Shown here: piece by piece, positions 23,421 through 34,190 of the stretch
Numbering within the stretch: the stretch's first letter is position 1
Layout: each line of letters begins with the position of its first letter
Assembly (NCBI GenBank): GCA_016987375.1
Contig: PJRA01000343.1
Span: forward strand, 408,635-472,634
Reading direction: 5' to 3'
Source: Brachionus koreanus
Taxonomy: Eukaryota > Rotifera > Eurotatoria > Ploima > Brachionidae
DNA: 64,000 bases
Notes under the pieces: model-generated
The model's input: only the letters and a program-made list of their open reading frames with translations
What the model was told of the DNA's origin: nothing
Databases searched by the model: none
Translations under genes and position numbers: made by a program

Positions 23421-25055
23421 CTTTAATAAAAGAAAAAATTTGATAGATTTTGATGGTTAAGAAAATTTTTAACAATTTTTTCATTGTTTTTATTGTATTT
23501 GATTGTTATTCTGTATTTTTATTTTTGTAAATTTAGGTCTGGTCAGCAATTAACGATGACTAGTTATTTAAAAGCATTAATTAATTCATCATGTTATTTT
23601 TGTGTCAAATAATTATTCATGATAAATCCTAATTTATTTGTTTTTTAATCTTTTTGTATTAATTCCATAGCAACTTTTCGTTTGCAAAACTAGATTTTTG
23701 TTTATATTTTTCAACTATGAAACTAATTCTGCTCTAATTTTATTAAATTAAGCAATTACAATAAAATAAATGTGAAATTTGGTCAAGTTGAAAGTTTTGT
23801 GATAACAAAATTATGATTAAAATTGAATGCTCTAGCAAAATTTGCAAATAAATTTAATTTACTTGAAGAATACTGAAAATAATATTTTTTCAGTTCAAAA
23901 TTAATTAATGAAATGCTTGAAATTTTTTTATTAAAAATAATTTTTTTTAGGTAAAATATAGAAACCAGATACTTAAATTTCTAAAAATCATCTGAAAAGC
24001 TTAAAATTAAGTAATAAAATATATCTCACAGAATCGCATGTTTCATCCCAAATATTCTAAGTTATAAACCATTTTAAAATATATATTTTTGACCCTAATT
24101 AGTTTGAAAGAATCGGAAAAAGTAAATGATCAAACTAAAATTCAAATTTCTAATAGTTACATTTAGAATAATTTTAATCGTGGTGCTTTAAACAAGCTTT
24201 TAGGTCCTGGTGAATACAAATACACTCATATTACTAATTAATTTAAATATGAAAATAATAAAATTTAAATAAATAGATTCTTTAAAAATATCTATGGATT
24301 TAAACAATTTTGCGATGTTAATTCTAAATTTTTAGAATAAAAATGCTAATTTTTATTGATAAGAAGGTATTTATATCAATAAAGTTTTTTTTTAATTTAT
24401 ACTTTAAATAAAAGGAGGGATCAAAATAATTTTTTATTTTAAAAGTTTGATTATTAAAAAAGTAGGAAATTAAATACTCGAATCAAAATTATTACATATG
24501 ATTTTTAAAATATGTTTACTAAAAACCAGAAACAAACTGAAAATTCAATAATTTAGATAAAATTATTTTAAAACATTTATTTTTAAATTTCAAAATAACC
24601 GAACCAAAACATATCTTATTTAAAAAAATTATAAGATACGAATTTTTGATTTAGATTGAAATTTTTTTATTTTTTTAAGGTATTCTGAAATTCAAATGCA
24701 AATAATACAGAAAATCCTTCCTTTTTTGACTAATTAAAATTTACTAAAATAAAATTTTTACTTTCTTTTTTTAAGGAAACCAAATCAAAAATCAATTAAA
24801 ATATCTAATTGATTTTTTATTTCCTATTCTTGTTTTGCTTGTATTTGAATTTAACATTACCCTTTTTAAAAATTTTTCTTGTAAAATATTTAGAAAAAAT
24901 TTTGAAAATAAAAAAAATAATTAATTTTACTTTATTGAGAACAAAATTAAGAAAATGAAAAACAAATATGAAAAAATAATTTTGCCGGGGTAGTTCACTT
25001 CTCCATTCAATTGAGTGTGTGTTTTTTTTTTGATGATTTTTACAATATAAAAAAA
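23421..25055. other. Intergenic or intronic, AT-rich
   Basis: Mostly low-complexity AT DNA. Two short coding-like patches exist: NIWDETCDS on the minus strand near 24040, and a stop-terminated segment near 24170-24240 that reads plausibly on either strand (LNKLLGPGEYKY on plus, GPKSLFKAPRLKLF on minus). Neither could be tied to a gene. Confidence 0.4.
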
Positions 25056-26219
25056 TTAATAATTGTATTTAAATAATTGACTTAATTCATATGATTTATT
25101 GAGATTTAAAAAATTTGAAGTCAAAAACGATGAAGAACTTGAAAATAAGGTTTTAGAAGAGAAAGAGAGATTAAGCTGAAAATTTTTAAATCTAGTATTT
25201 ATAAAAATAAGAAATAATGGGACAATTATAAGATTTTTAGTTAATAATAGTGATCTAATAGAATTAAAAAATTTTAAGTAGATATCTAAATTGAATAAAA
25301 TCACAGTCTTAATGTTATTAGAATTTCTAGGAATATTTGAACTTATTTTCTGAGTATCTTTTCCCTCTTTTTGATTAGTCAAAATTTTACTTAATTTATT
25401 ATCAGTAATAAAATCTGATTTATTTTTTAACTCGGTCAATATTGATTTTGGATCTTTTAAAAAGTTATCTAATAGTGATTTTTTATCAAACTGATATATG
25501 AAATTTTCGTTATTAAATTCGTTTTTATTTGTAAAAAGCTGATCGAAAATATTATCAATAAATAAAATTGGATCTTCAATATTAGGAATTTCAACATATT
25601 TACACTGATTTCCTAAAACACTTTTTGGACTACAAAATTTTGAATTGATTCCATTTGATTGAGTATTTTTTGTTGAATATTTTAATATTTTTTTTTTATG
25701 CTTTTGAATAAATATTTTTTTACAGTTAAGTCTTTTACTAACAATATACATGTTTCTTTTTATCTTTTTCTTCGCTATTTCCTTTAAAACATTATTAATG
25801 TTTATAGAAGGAAATATAACTCTTTTAAAAGATTTATAGTATATAATGATTCCATACTTTTTTGATGAGTTGATGAGTTTTGCAAAAAATCTACTGAATA
25901 TTCTTATTAAACCAGAATGGATTAAATAACTCCAGTTAATTTTTTTTCCGGATAAAATTGATTTTTTAAATATTTTTTTTTGAATTTTCATTCCATTTTG
26001 AATCTTAAAATCGTTTGATTTCGTTTTTTTATATTTTTTCAAACAATCTTTGTTTCCAATTATTATTGTTTGATCAAATTTCGTTGATGAAGTATCTGAA
26101 TTAAAATCTGGAAGATTTATATTGTTTTCTATTATTTTTGAATCGATAAGTTCCTGAAAATCTCGGAAAAATATTTCATTATCAGATTCATTTCTTTCAT
26201 GTATTGAAATGTTTTCCAT
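25056..26219 (-). CDS. Hypothetical Lys/Asn-rich protein, 387 residues
   Basis: An uninterrupted 1164-nt frame starts at an ATG (26219) and ends at TAA (25056). In DNA this rich in A and T a frame of that length is unlikely by chance. The protein is basic and Asn/Ile/Lys-rich. It has an acidic N-terminus (MENISIHERNESDNEIF), a hydrophobic stretch near residues 310-335 (SLLLTKNLIIVPLFLIFINT) and a Ser-rich C-terminus. I recognise no domain. It may be one exon of a larger minus-strand gene; an acceptor-like AAAAAAAG lies just upstream of the ATG. Fast evolution is inferred from the low complexity. Confidence 0.5.
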   Translation of the reverse strand: MENISIHERNESDNEIFFRDFQELIDSKIIENNINLPDFNSDTSSTKFDQTIIIGNKDCLKKYKKTKSNDFKIQNGMKIQKKIFKKSILSGKKINWSYLIHSGLIRIFSRFFAKLINSSKKYGIIIYYKSFKRVIFPSININNVLKEIAKKKIKRNMYIVSKRLNCKKIFIQKHKKKILKYSTKNTQSNGINSKFCSPKSVLGNQCKYVEIPNIEDPILFIDNIFDQLFTNKNEFNNENFIYQFDKKSLLDNFLKDPKSILTELKNKSDFITDNKLSKILTNQKEGKDTQKISSNIPRNSNNIKTVILFNLDIYLKFFNSIRSLLLTKNLIIVPLFLIFINTRFKNFQLNLSFSSKTLFSSSSSFLTSNFLNLNKSYELSQLFKYNY

Positions 26220-27950
26220 TTTTAACTTTTTTTAAATTTTTCAAAATAATCCAATTAATTGATATTTCATAAACATTCAATTTAAAATATATAAATAGGT
26301 TATTTTGAAATTTTGACAATAAAGAATTATTAAACAATTTTCACTTATTATAAATTTTATGGTTAATTTTAAATCAAATGTGTCTAATAATTATGTAAAA
26401 TTTTATTACTTAATCACTTGGTAACAATACTATAATTCACTCAAACAATTCTATAAGTCAACATAATTCAACATCTCCATTTTAAGCATTTTCAATTAAT
26501 TAATGTAAAATTTGGATTAAAATTTTACCAAAACTTCTGTATTACATAATGTTACAAAAGAAAAAAGTGTTAGAAAGCAAAGCGGTATAAATAAGCTACA
26601 CCCAAATATTTAATAAAAATTTTTCATCGAAAATTGTTTACCGTTTAAATCTAGCAAAAAAAATATTCCATAGTTATATATTGTATATTTTTTAAGTTTT
26701 TTATTTTTAAAAAGCTAAAAATTAATTGCTTTATTTGAAAAAAATTGGATAATCAATAAAAAAATATTTATAATAACGATTATTTAAAAAATCAGTTTAT
26801 CAAAAATATTAATTTTTAGTTTTTGAATATCTAAACCCTAGTTTGTGAAAAGGATTATAAATAAGCTGATTTTTTTCTATGTTGTTAATAAATATAATCA
26901 ATTATTTTACTGAATAAAAAATAATTATAATTGCTACAAATATTATATGTGATATGTTATAGAGCACAGGATCAAAATGGAATATGTCTTCGCAAGAAAA
27001 GTAAAAAAAAATTACTAACATTTTTTGAAACTTTTACATAAACTAAAAAAAAACAAGAAATTCTATGAATCTTCTAAATCTTAACTTAGGAACGCATGGG
27101 TTATGAAAAGTAATTTCTGAAGATGGGGTTAACGAAAAAAAGTTAAAGGCTAGCAAGAGAAGACTTTACTTTAGAAATTAGCAAATGGTTAGAAAATGCT
27201 AAACTAATTAATTTTTTTTATATCAAAAGAGAAGGAAGCGATATTAAGGGACAAATTGGTGCCACGATGTAATAAAAAAAATGCACAAAAAATCTAAAAA
27301 TATGAAAATGTACAAATGTAAAATTATTATCATTTTGTCGGGATAAGCAGTCTGATAGTCTTGTAAAATGTACATCAACGGAAGTCTTCAAGGTTGTTTT
27401 ACATTAATTCAATAGCTGCTTCAGCACCAGACTGCAACAAAGCATTCACAATTCTTGTTAGAATGTCACAACAAGAAAAACTAACTAGACTTAAATATAT
27501 TTTATTAATATAATTTATATTTAATTTGCTAAGTTTATTTACTTATTGATTTTTTAATTGATTTAACCTCTTATAAGGAAAAGTAAAAGGAAAAAAGAAA
27601 TAAAAATTATTACCCTCAAACAAAAATCCCAAAAGTAAAAAAAAAATCTATATTTTTAGGAAATATCAAATTCAAAACTAGTACCATTATAAATCATATT
27701 AATCTTAAGATTTTATTTAGATAATTTTTTTTTTAGAAAAATACTTCTTAGATGTTCTAAGATGTTAAGTTTTATAGATGCTATTTAAAATGCATTTCTA
27801 ATACTTCTATATTTAGAAATAATTATGTAATTCGATTGTAATTGTATATTTTTATATTTTAAAGAATGATACAAAAACTTGAGTTTTCTTATTCAATGAT
27901 TTATCTTTCGATATATTTCGGCTAAAAAAATTAAATAAAAAATTACTAAC
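26220..27950. other. Mostly non-coding; one coding-like remnant
   Basis: AT-rich DNA. A patch of visibly higher GC at about 27310-27475 reads on the minus strand as a short stop-terminated frame, CCDILTRIVNALLQSGAE then AAIELM. It looks like the last codons of a real protein or mobile element, but no upstream exon was found. Positions 27921-27870 could hold a further exon (RNISKDKSLNKKTQ) of the gene entered at 27951-28292, but that would need a 29-nt intron. Confidence 0.4.
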
Positions 27951-28292
27951 CTTAATATTGATACTTTATCCAGCATTTCTTTTCTAAAATGATTAAGCTT
28001 AAAATCATGATTTTCACTGAATTTTTTTCCAAAGTTTTTAGCTTTAATACAATTTTTCATTAAAATGAAATCGTTAAATGGGTCATACTCTTAATTTTAT
28101 ATAAAAAAATTAATTAATTGAATAAGTTAAGTTAATAATAAAAAATTAATTACTTGCAGCTTTTTTTTTGGTAAGATCTGAATCGCTTAAAACAAAAGAT
28201 TCAAGATATGACCAAGTTTCTATTCCGGTATCATTTGAGCAAACAGAATCGTCTAAAATTTTAAAATTTTCTTCTAAGAAATTTTTCGTCAT
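27951..28292 (-). CDS. First two exons of an unrecognised gene (partial)
   Basis: Exon 1 (28292-28154) starts with ATG and encodes MTKNFLEENFKILDDSVCSN through SDSDLTKKKAA. It is joined across a 64-nt intron (GTAATT..TTAAG) to exon 2 (28089-27951), which encodes KYDPFNDFILMKNCIKAKNF through KEMLDKVSIL and ends at a GTTAGT donor. The phases agree (1 and 2). The continuation to the left is unresolved, and the downstream frame at 25056-26219 is a candidate. The acidic N-terminus and PFNDF segment match no family I know. Confidence 0.5.
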
Positions 28293-29017
28293 TTTAAAAA
28301 TAAAGTTTTTTCAAAATAACTTGATAATTTATATTGAATACTTAAGTGGTTGAGAAACTTAATGCATTAAGATCGTTTAATAAAGTAAAATCAACTAGGT
28401 CATCAAATATGCTTGAGAATAAATATTTGAAAAAGCCGATATTTCAAGAATATTGATTAAAATAATGGGTTGTTGGTTTTTATTACAATTAATTTTAAAA
28501 AATAGTGAATTGAAATATCAAAATGATTAATAAAACAAAAAAAATTAATTTTTGGGATAAAGCTAAATTATATATATGATAAAAAAAATATTAAAACTTG
28601 AACAATAAAATGAGTTAAAATATTTTGATTTTAAAAATTCTGGATTGTAGAAAAGATATTGTTTTGAACTAAAAATTTTCAGTAAAAATTTAATCAATTT
28701 TAGCAATAATTTATTAACTTTTTTTATAAAAAATAATTGAAAAATTGAATTTTTTTTTAAATTAAGACTAAATTATTTTAAATATCTAATATATTTAAAA
28801 ATCTAATTTAAAATAAAAAAAGAAATGAACAAAACTCTGCCTAAATGAAAATAAAATTTTGCTTTGATGTTTTTAATCTAACGTATGCATACAAAAAAAC
28901 TTAGAAATATTAAATATAAAATTTTATGAAATATTACATGCTTTAACAAACTTAAAGAAAAATTAAACATATAGTTAATAAATTTATTTTAAAACTGATT
29001 AATAATTTTTAAAAAAA
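28293..29017. other. Divergent intergenic region upstream of PHB2
   Basis: AT-rich sequence between a minus-strand gene start (28292) and PHB2 (29018). It presumably carries both promoters. No specific elements can be named. Confidence 0.5.
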
Positions 29018-30012
29018 ATGGCTCAAAAGCTAAACGAATTTATCTCTCGCTTTTCAAGAGGCTCAAAGGGTCTAGGTGCTGGATCTAGCTTGCTTATTGC
29101 TGCTGGTGCTCTATTTTACACCGGTTCTCAATCTATATTTACTGGTTAGTATCAAGTTGCATTTCAAAATATTCTATAAAAAAAGTTTATTTTAGTTGAG
29201 GGTGGTCATAGAGCAATTATTTTCAACAGAATTGGTGGAGTTGAACCAAATACTATTTATTCTGAAGGATTACATTTTCGAATACCATGGTTTCAATATC
29301 CAATTATTTATGATATTAGAGCAAAACCTAGGCTAATCAGATCGCCAACTGGAAGCAAAGATTTACAAATGGTGAACATAGCTCTTAGAGTATTGTCACG
29401 TCCTGAGCAATCACGATTGCCGCAGTTGTATCAACAATTAGGTCTAGATTTCGACGAAAGAGTTTTACCTTCAATTTGTAATGAAGTATTAAAAAGTGTG
29501 GTCGCAAAATTCAATGCTAGCCAGTTGATAACTCAACGTCAACAGGTTTCAATTTTAATACGTAATGAGTTGATTCAAAGAGCTAAAGATTTTGATATTA
29601 TTCTTGATGATGTCTCAATCACAGAATTGAGCTTTAGTCCCCAATATTCAGCAGCCGTAGAATCAAAACAAGTTGCTCAACAGGAAGCACAGAGAGCAGT
29701 TTTTCTTGTTGAACGTGCAAAACAAGAACGTCAACAAAAAATTCTTCAAGCTGAGGGAGAAGCTGAAGCTGCCAAACTTATAGGTGCATCCATCGCAAGC
29801 AATCCAGGTTATCTAAAATTAAGAAAACTTAAAGCATCTCAACGAATTGCTGAAACTGTAATTACTTATTTAAGTAAATAATTAAATATTTATATTTTTT
29901 TAAGGTTGCTAAAAGCAATAATCGAGCATTCTTGAACACACAATCCTTAATGCTTAATCTAACTGATCCAAAATATGATCAAGCAAGTGAAGATTTGAGA
30001 AAAAAACGCTAA
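29018..30012 (+). CDS. PHB2: Prohibitin-2
   Basis: Subunit of the ring-shaped prohibitin complex of the mitochondrial inner membrane, which scaffolds m-AAA proteases and cristae and also acts as a mitophagy receptor. There are three exons: 29018-29144, 29196-29857 and 29905-30012, with introns of 51 and 47 nt. They encode 298 residues, against about 299 in vertebrates. The N-terminal hydrophobic anchor lies at about residues 22-38. It is followed by the SPFH signature [39 protein letters not shown] and [20 protein letters not shown], then LITQRQQVS and the coiled coil [20 protein letters not shown] with [12 protein letters not shown]. Poly(A) signals AATAAA lie at 30039 and 30051. It is the first of four closely spaced plus-strand genes. 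PHB2 rather than PHB1 is clear from the N-terminus and the C-terminal LNL-rich tail. Confidence 0.97.
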
Positions 30013-30223
30013 AAAAAGTACTGTAATCAATATTAAAAAATAAAGGGATTAATAAAACTATTAAAATTAAACATATTTCTTTGTATTATTTCAAAAATTA
30101 TGCACTTTAATTTTCTGATCTTAGTTTCAAAATTTGTTAAATTTTTCAATTAAATTGTTGCTCATAAACAAGCAAACTTGAAACATGAAGTTAAAAATTA
30201 AATGAAACAAAAAATTAAAAAAG

Positions 30224-30605
30224 ATGAGTGACAAAACACCTAATTTGGAGCAAATACCAAACGTTCTAGGATATTTGGTTCTTACAGACAATCAAATAAC
30301 TTCCGTAATTTGATTTTTTATCAAAAATAGAAAATAGCTTTTTTTTGATTGCTTAAGAGTTGGGGTGACTTGGAAAATAATGAACAAATAGCGAACTTGG
30401 TCTTGAGAATTGCTTATACAGCTGTTAAAGTACCAGTAAATCCAGATACTAATGATTTTTTTAAAAGAATTTCGAGTAGTATTTTAATTAGTTTTTGTAT
30501 ATATTGGTTAATATAAATTTTACAGTTGTTGTACCGAATCAATATGTTTTTATGATGACAATTGCAAATAAACAAGTTTATTTGGTTAAAAGAGCTTTGA
30601 GATAA
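30224..30605 (+). CDS. LAMTOR4: Ragulator subunit LAMTOR4
   Basis: Small roadblock-fold subunit of the Ragulator complex, which anchors Rag GTPases and mTORC1 on the lysosome. Three exons (30224-30304, 30358-30475, 30526-30605; introns of 53 and 50 nt) encode 92 residues. The conserved pattern is recognisable: LEQIPNVLGYLVLTDNQI, SWGDLENNEQIANLVLRIAYTA, FKRIS and the final strand pair VVPNQYVFMMTIANKQVYLVKRA. All junctions keep phase. It starts 211 nt after the PHB2 stop, and an AATAAA at 30689 follows it. Short frames of this kind are easily missed by single-frame scanning. The family match is strong across most of the length. Confidence 0.9.
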
Positions 30606-30688
30606 TATTTATTGGTGTTTCTATGTTAAATATTGAAAATTAATTACAAAGTTAACTTAATATTTATTAAATTTTTTTTTAATATCTA

Positions 30689-30794
30689 AATAAAAAATTC
30701 AACAAATTATTTAAAAAAAAAAACAATTTCTTTCAGCATTTAAAAGATGCTGTCTTTATTATTGTAAACTTTATTTTAATTGTGTTAAATTTAG
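30689..30794 (+). promoter_or_regulatory. Poly(A) signal and splice-acceptor-like sites between LAMTOR4 and POLR3H
   Basis: AATAAA at 30689-30694 is followed by pyrimidine-rich acceptor-like sites, TTTCTTTCAG ending near 30737 and AAATTTAG ending at 30794. The second lies only seven bases before the POLR3H ATG. No donor precedes it in the same gene, so the site would suit a spliced-leader trans-splice acceptor. Function is inferred from position only. Confidence 0.4.
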
Positions 30795-30801
30795 AAAAAT
30801 A

Positions 30802-31478
30802 ATGTATATGTTGACAGAAATGAAAGATGTTGTTCATGTTAAACCTTGGTATTTTGAACAGGATTTACTAAATGTGATTGAAGACGAGCTAAATAAAAAA
30901 TTTGCTAACAAAGTTATTTTTCAACTAGGTCTTTGTGTTGCCTTGTTTGACATAAAAGAAATCTTCAATAGTACGGTTTTGCCGGGAGATGGCTCATCAC
31001 ACACCAAAGTTCTTTTTAGATACGTTATATTCAGACCCCTTATTGATGAAATTTTAGTGGGTATGCTCATTTTTTTTATAATTTTTTTATAAATATATTT
31101 TACTAAGGAAAGGTTAAAAGTTCAAGCAGAGAGGGAATATATATCAGCCTGTCTTTTTTTGACGACATATTTGTGCCTTCTGCTAACTTACAAAAACCTT
31201 TTAGGTTTGATGAAAAAGAGCAGTTATTTATTTGGCAGTACGATACTGGTGATTCGGTTCACGATCTTTATATTGATATTGGCGAAGAGATAAGATTTAG
31301 AGTTGTCAGCGAATCTTTTTTAGATACAACTCCAATTGGTCCACCCAAAAAAAGTGATATAAACAATTTGTCTATTAGCAGTGTAGTACAGAATAAAGAT
31401 GAAATAAAATGCCCATATATGATTATTGGATCGATAAATGAGCCAGGCTTGGGTTTATTGAATTGGTGGAGAGTCTAA
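30802..31478 (+). CDS. POLR3H: RNA polymerase III subunit RPC8 (Rpb7-like)
   Basis: Rpb7/RpoE-type stalk subunit of RNA polymerase III, which pairs with RPC9 and helps initiation on tRNA and 5S genes. Two exons (30802-31060, 31108-31478; 47-nt intron, GTATGC..ACTAAG) encode 209 residues, the usual size. The Rpb7 N-terminal domain shows MYMLTEMKDVVHVKPW, LNKKFANKVIFQLGLCVALFD and LPGDGSSHTKVLFRYVIFRP. The S1/OB domain shows ISLSFFDDIFVPSANL, EEIRFRVVSESF and the C-terminal GSINEPGLGLLNWW signature. It starts 196 nt after LAMTOR4 and is followed by AATAAA at 31505. Confidence 0.96.
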
Positions 31479-31666
31479 AAAAAAACATCTATAAAAAAAT
31501 CTTAAATAAATTATGTTGTATTCTTAAAAATTTATTTCCAATTTCGTTTAAACTTACAGAAATTTATCAATACACATAAAAATGTATTAAATTATATTTT
31601 TTTTATTTTATATTATTTAGAATAAAAACTGATGATCAGAAAATTAGATTGTTTAAAATTATTATT

Positions 31667-34190
31667 ATGTTGAAACTGAAAACAAAAATTTGTAGCAAGG
31701 GCATTCATTATTCTGTATTGAATTCCCGAATTTTTTTTAGTTCATCCAATATTGACTTTGAACATTCTTTTCCGCAGAAAAAGGAATATTATGATATTGT
31801 TGTGGCAGGAGGTGGAATGGTCGGAAATGCCATGGCGGCAATCCTTAGCCAAGATAATATTTTTAAAAATTTGAAAATTGCTTTGATTGATACAGGTTCT
31901 GAAAAGAAGAATTTTAAAAGCTCGGAAATTCATCAAAATCAAGTCTGTGCCCTTAATACAACATCAATTAATCTGCTTAAAAGTTGATTTGAAACTTAAA
32001 AGTTACAAATATATTAAATTAGTATTAAAATTTTTAGGCATTGACTCGTGGGATTTTATCCAACAAAACAGATTCGGTGAAGTTCATTGCATGCATGTAT
32101 TTTTTCTAATTTATATTTAATTCCGTGTTTTAAATTTGATTTTTAGGTATGGGATGGAAGCTCAGATGCTTTTATTTCATTCAATAGTGAAAATGAGCAG
32201 AATTTAGCCTGGATTGTCGAAAATGAACTAATTTTGGCTAGTTTGAAAAGAAAATTGTCTAATTGTGAAAATTTAAAGGTCTTTTATTCGAATGAAATCA
32301 AAGATTTTACTCAAACAGATCAAGCAATTGACATAGAGTTGAAAAATAACCTTAATATCACAGCTAAATTGTTAATTGGTATTCTAAATTAAGCGTTTTT
32401 CTAATTGTTTAATAAATATTCAACGAAGGCTCTGATGGTAGTGATTCATTGATTAGAAAGAAAGCAAATATTGATACTATTAAATGGAATTATGATCAAA
32501 TAGCAATTGTTGCAACAATGAAGTTGTCAAATGTAATTTTAAATGTACTGAATTATATTTGATAACTTCTCTAAATTTTAGAAAACTCAAAATTTTACAG
32601 CGTGGCAGCGTTTTTTATCAACTGGACCTATAGCTTTGCTTCCGGCAAGTATAATTGATTTTGTCTTACTAGGGAAGCATTTTTCGTATTTTAATTATTT
32701 TTAATTTTCTATTTTAAATAATAGAAAAGTTTTCTTTACTTTTTAATTAGTTAAATGATGAATATTCATGTTTGGTTTGGTCAAGCAAAACTAAAATGGC
32801 TAAAAACTTGTTAGAATTGAGTGATGAAGAATTTGTTCATAAAGTCAATCAAGCTTTTGTAATTAATTTAAATTCATCGATTATTTATAATTTTTAATAA
32901 TTTAAAAAAGGTTAGTGAAGATTTTAAAAATGAATTTGGATCGAGTATTGAAAGTTTATTGCAAACTGGGATAGATTTTTTAAGAAATGGTAAGTTAATT
33001 TAAAATTAATGGGTGGGTAAAAAAACATAAAAAATGCAAAAAACATAAATTTAAAAAATTTAAGTGATTAAGATGACGCAACAATTAGACTTTGTTTTAG
33101 TTCGTGAATTTAATTACTGAACCAGGAACTAATTTTGACGATTATATTAATATTATTTTTACTTTATTATTCACCAATTATTATAATATCAGAAAACACA
33201 TCATGGGTTATGTAGTTTATAAATAAAAGAAATAAGAATAAAAATAACATGAAGGAAATTTTTTTTTGTCTTTATTTAATAAGTCTGCAGTATTTATAAG
33301 AAATTAGTTTGAAACCACATGCTTTGGATTAAAATATTTTAAATTGAATAACATAATTAAAAAATTATTTTTTTCTTTTTCGTTGCATGACAATATTTAT
33401 CAAATGACAATAAAAAAGTAATGTTTTTGATTCGATTATTGTTATAATTCATGTTTTTATTCTATGGATAAAGAATATGTTTACTTTTAATTTTGAGCTT
33501 AAAAAAAAAACTTTCCTGGTTTATTACTTTATTTTAATTTAAAACTTATTCTAACCTTAAAACTTTTATTATGTTTTTTTCATATTTTGATATATTCCTT
33601 TTTACCTGTCTCAAAAGTAAGTAGTTTCTATTCCAAATTTATTTTGTTATTAGCAATTCCAAGAGGAGATAATTTTTTTACAAGTAGTGAAAAATTAGTT
33701 AGAATTCTACCACCAAAAATTATTTCATCTGGACCAAGATCATTTTTCCCTTTGTCTTTTATACATTCAAACAATTACGTTTCTAAAAGATTGGCATTAA
33801 TTGGGTAATGAATTAAGTTTATTTTAAAAAATAATTTAATTATTTGATGAAATTTTAAGAGATTCAATTCATAAAATTCATCCACTTGCTGGACAAGGTG
33901 TTAATATGGGATTTGGTGATGTTATTTGCTTAAAAGAATGCTTAAAACATAACATTTTAAGTGGTAATGAAATTGGGTCTTGGAGTTTCTTAAAAGATTA
34001 TGAATCTAGAAGACAAAAGCAAGCAATTTCTAAAATGATCGGAATCGATTCTTTGAACAGACTTTATACTGACGATAATTATAACAATCTTTTAAAAACA
34101 CCAATTGTAGCAGCAAGAACAATTGGATTAACTTTTTCAAACCGAGTTATACCATTCAAAAATTTCTTCATAAATCAAGCTATTAAATAG
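31667..34190 (+). CDS. COQ6: Ubiquinone biosynthesis FAD monooxygenase COQ6
   Basis: Flavin-dependent hydroxylase that adds the C5 hydroxyl of the coenzyme Q ring within the mitochondrial CoQ synthome. Nine exons were traced: 31667-31982, 32038-32096, 32147-32378, 32429-32532, 32582-32644, 32751-32858, 32911-32989, 33654-33804 and 33860-34190. They encode 480 residues. The N-terminus is basic and hydroxylated, as in a mitochondrial presequence. Then come the Rossmann FAD motif YDIVVAGGGMVGNAMAA, the second FAD motif IGSDGSDSLIRKKA and the third motif [23 protein letters not shown]. Intron 5 begins GC (GCAAGT); using the nearby GT instead would create a stop, so it is a GC-AG intron. Intron 7 is unusually long (664 nt). 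The start chosen is the first ATG. It lies 188 nt after POLR3H. Confidence 0.95.

Noticed and set aside
28168..28353. Plus-strand 61-codon frame
   Set aside because: It overlaps the better-supported minus-strand exon starting at 28292.
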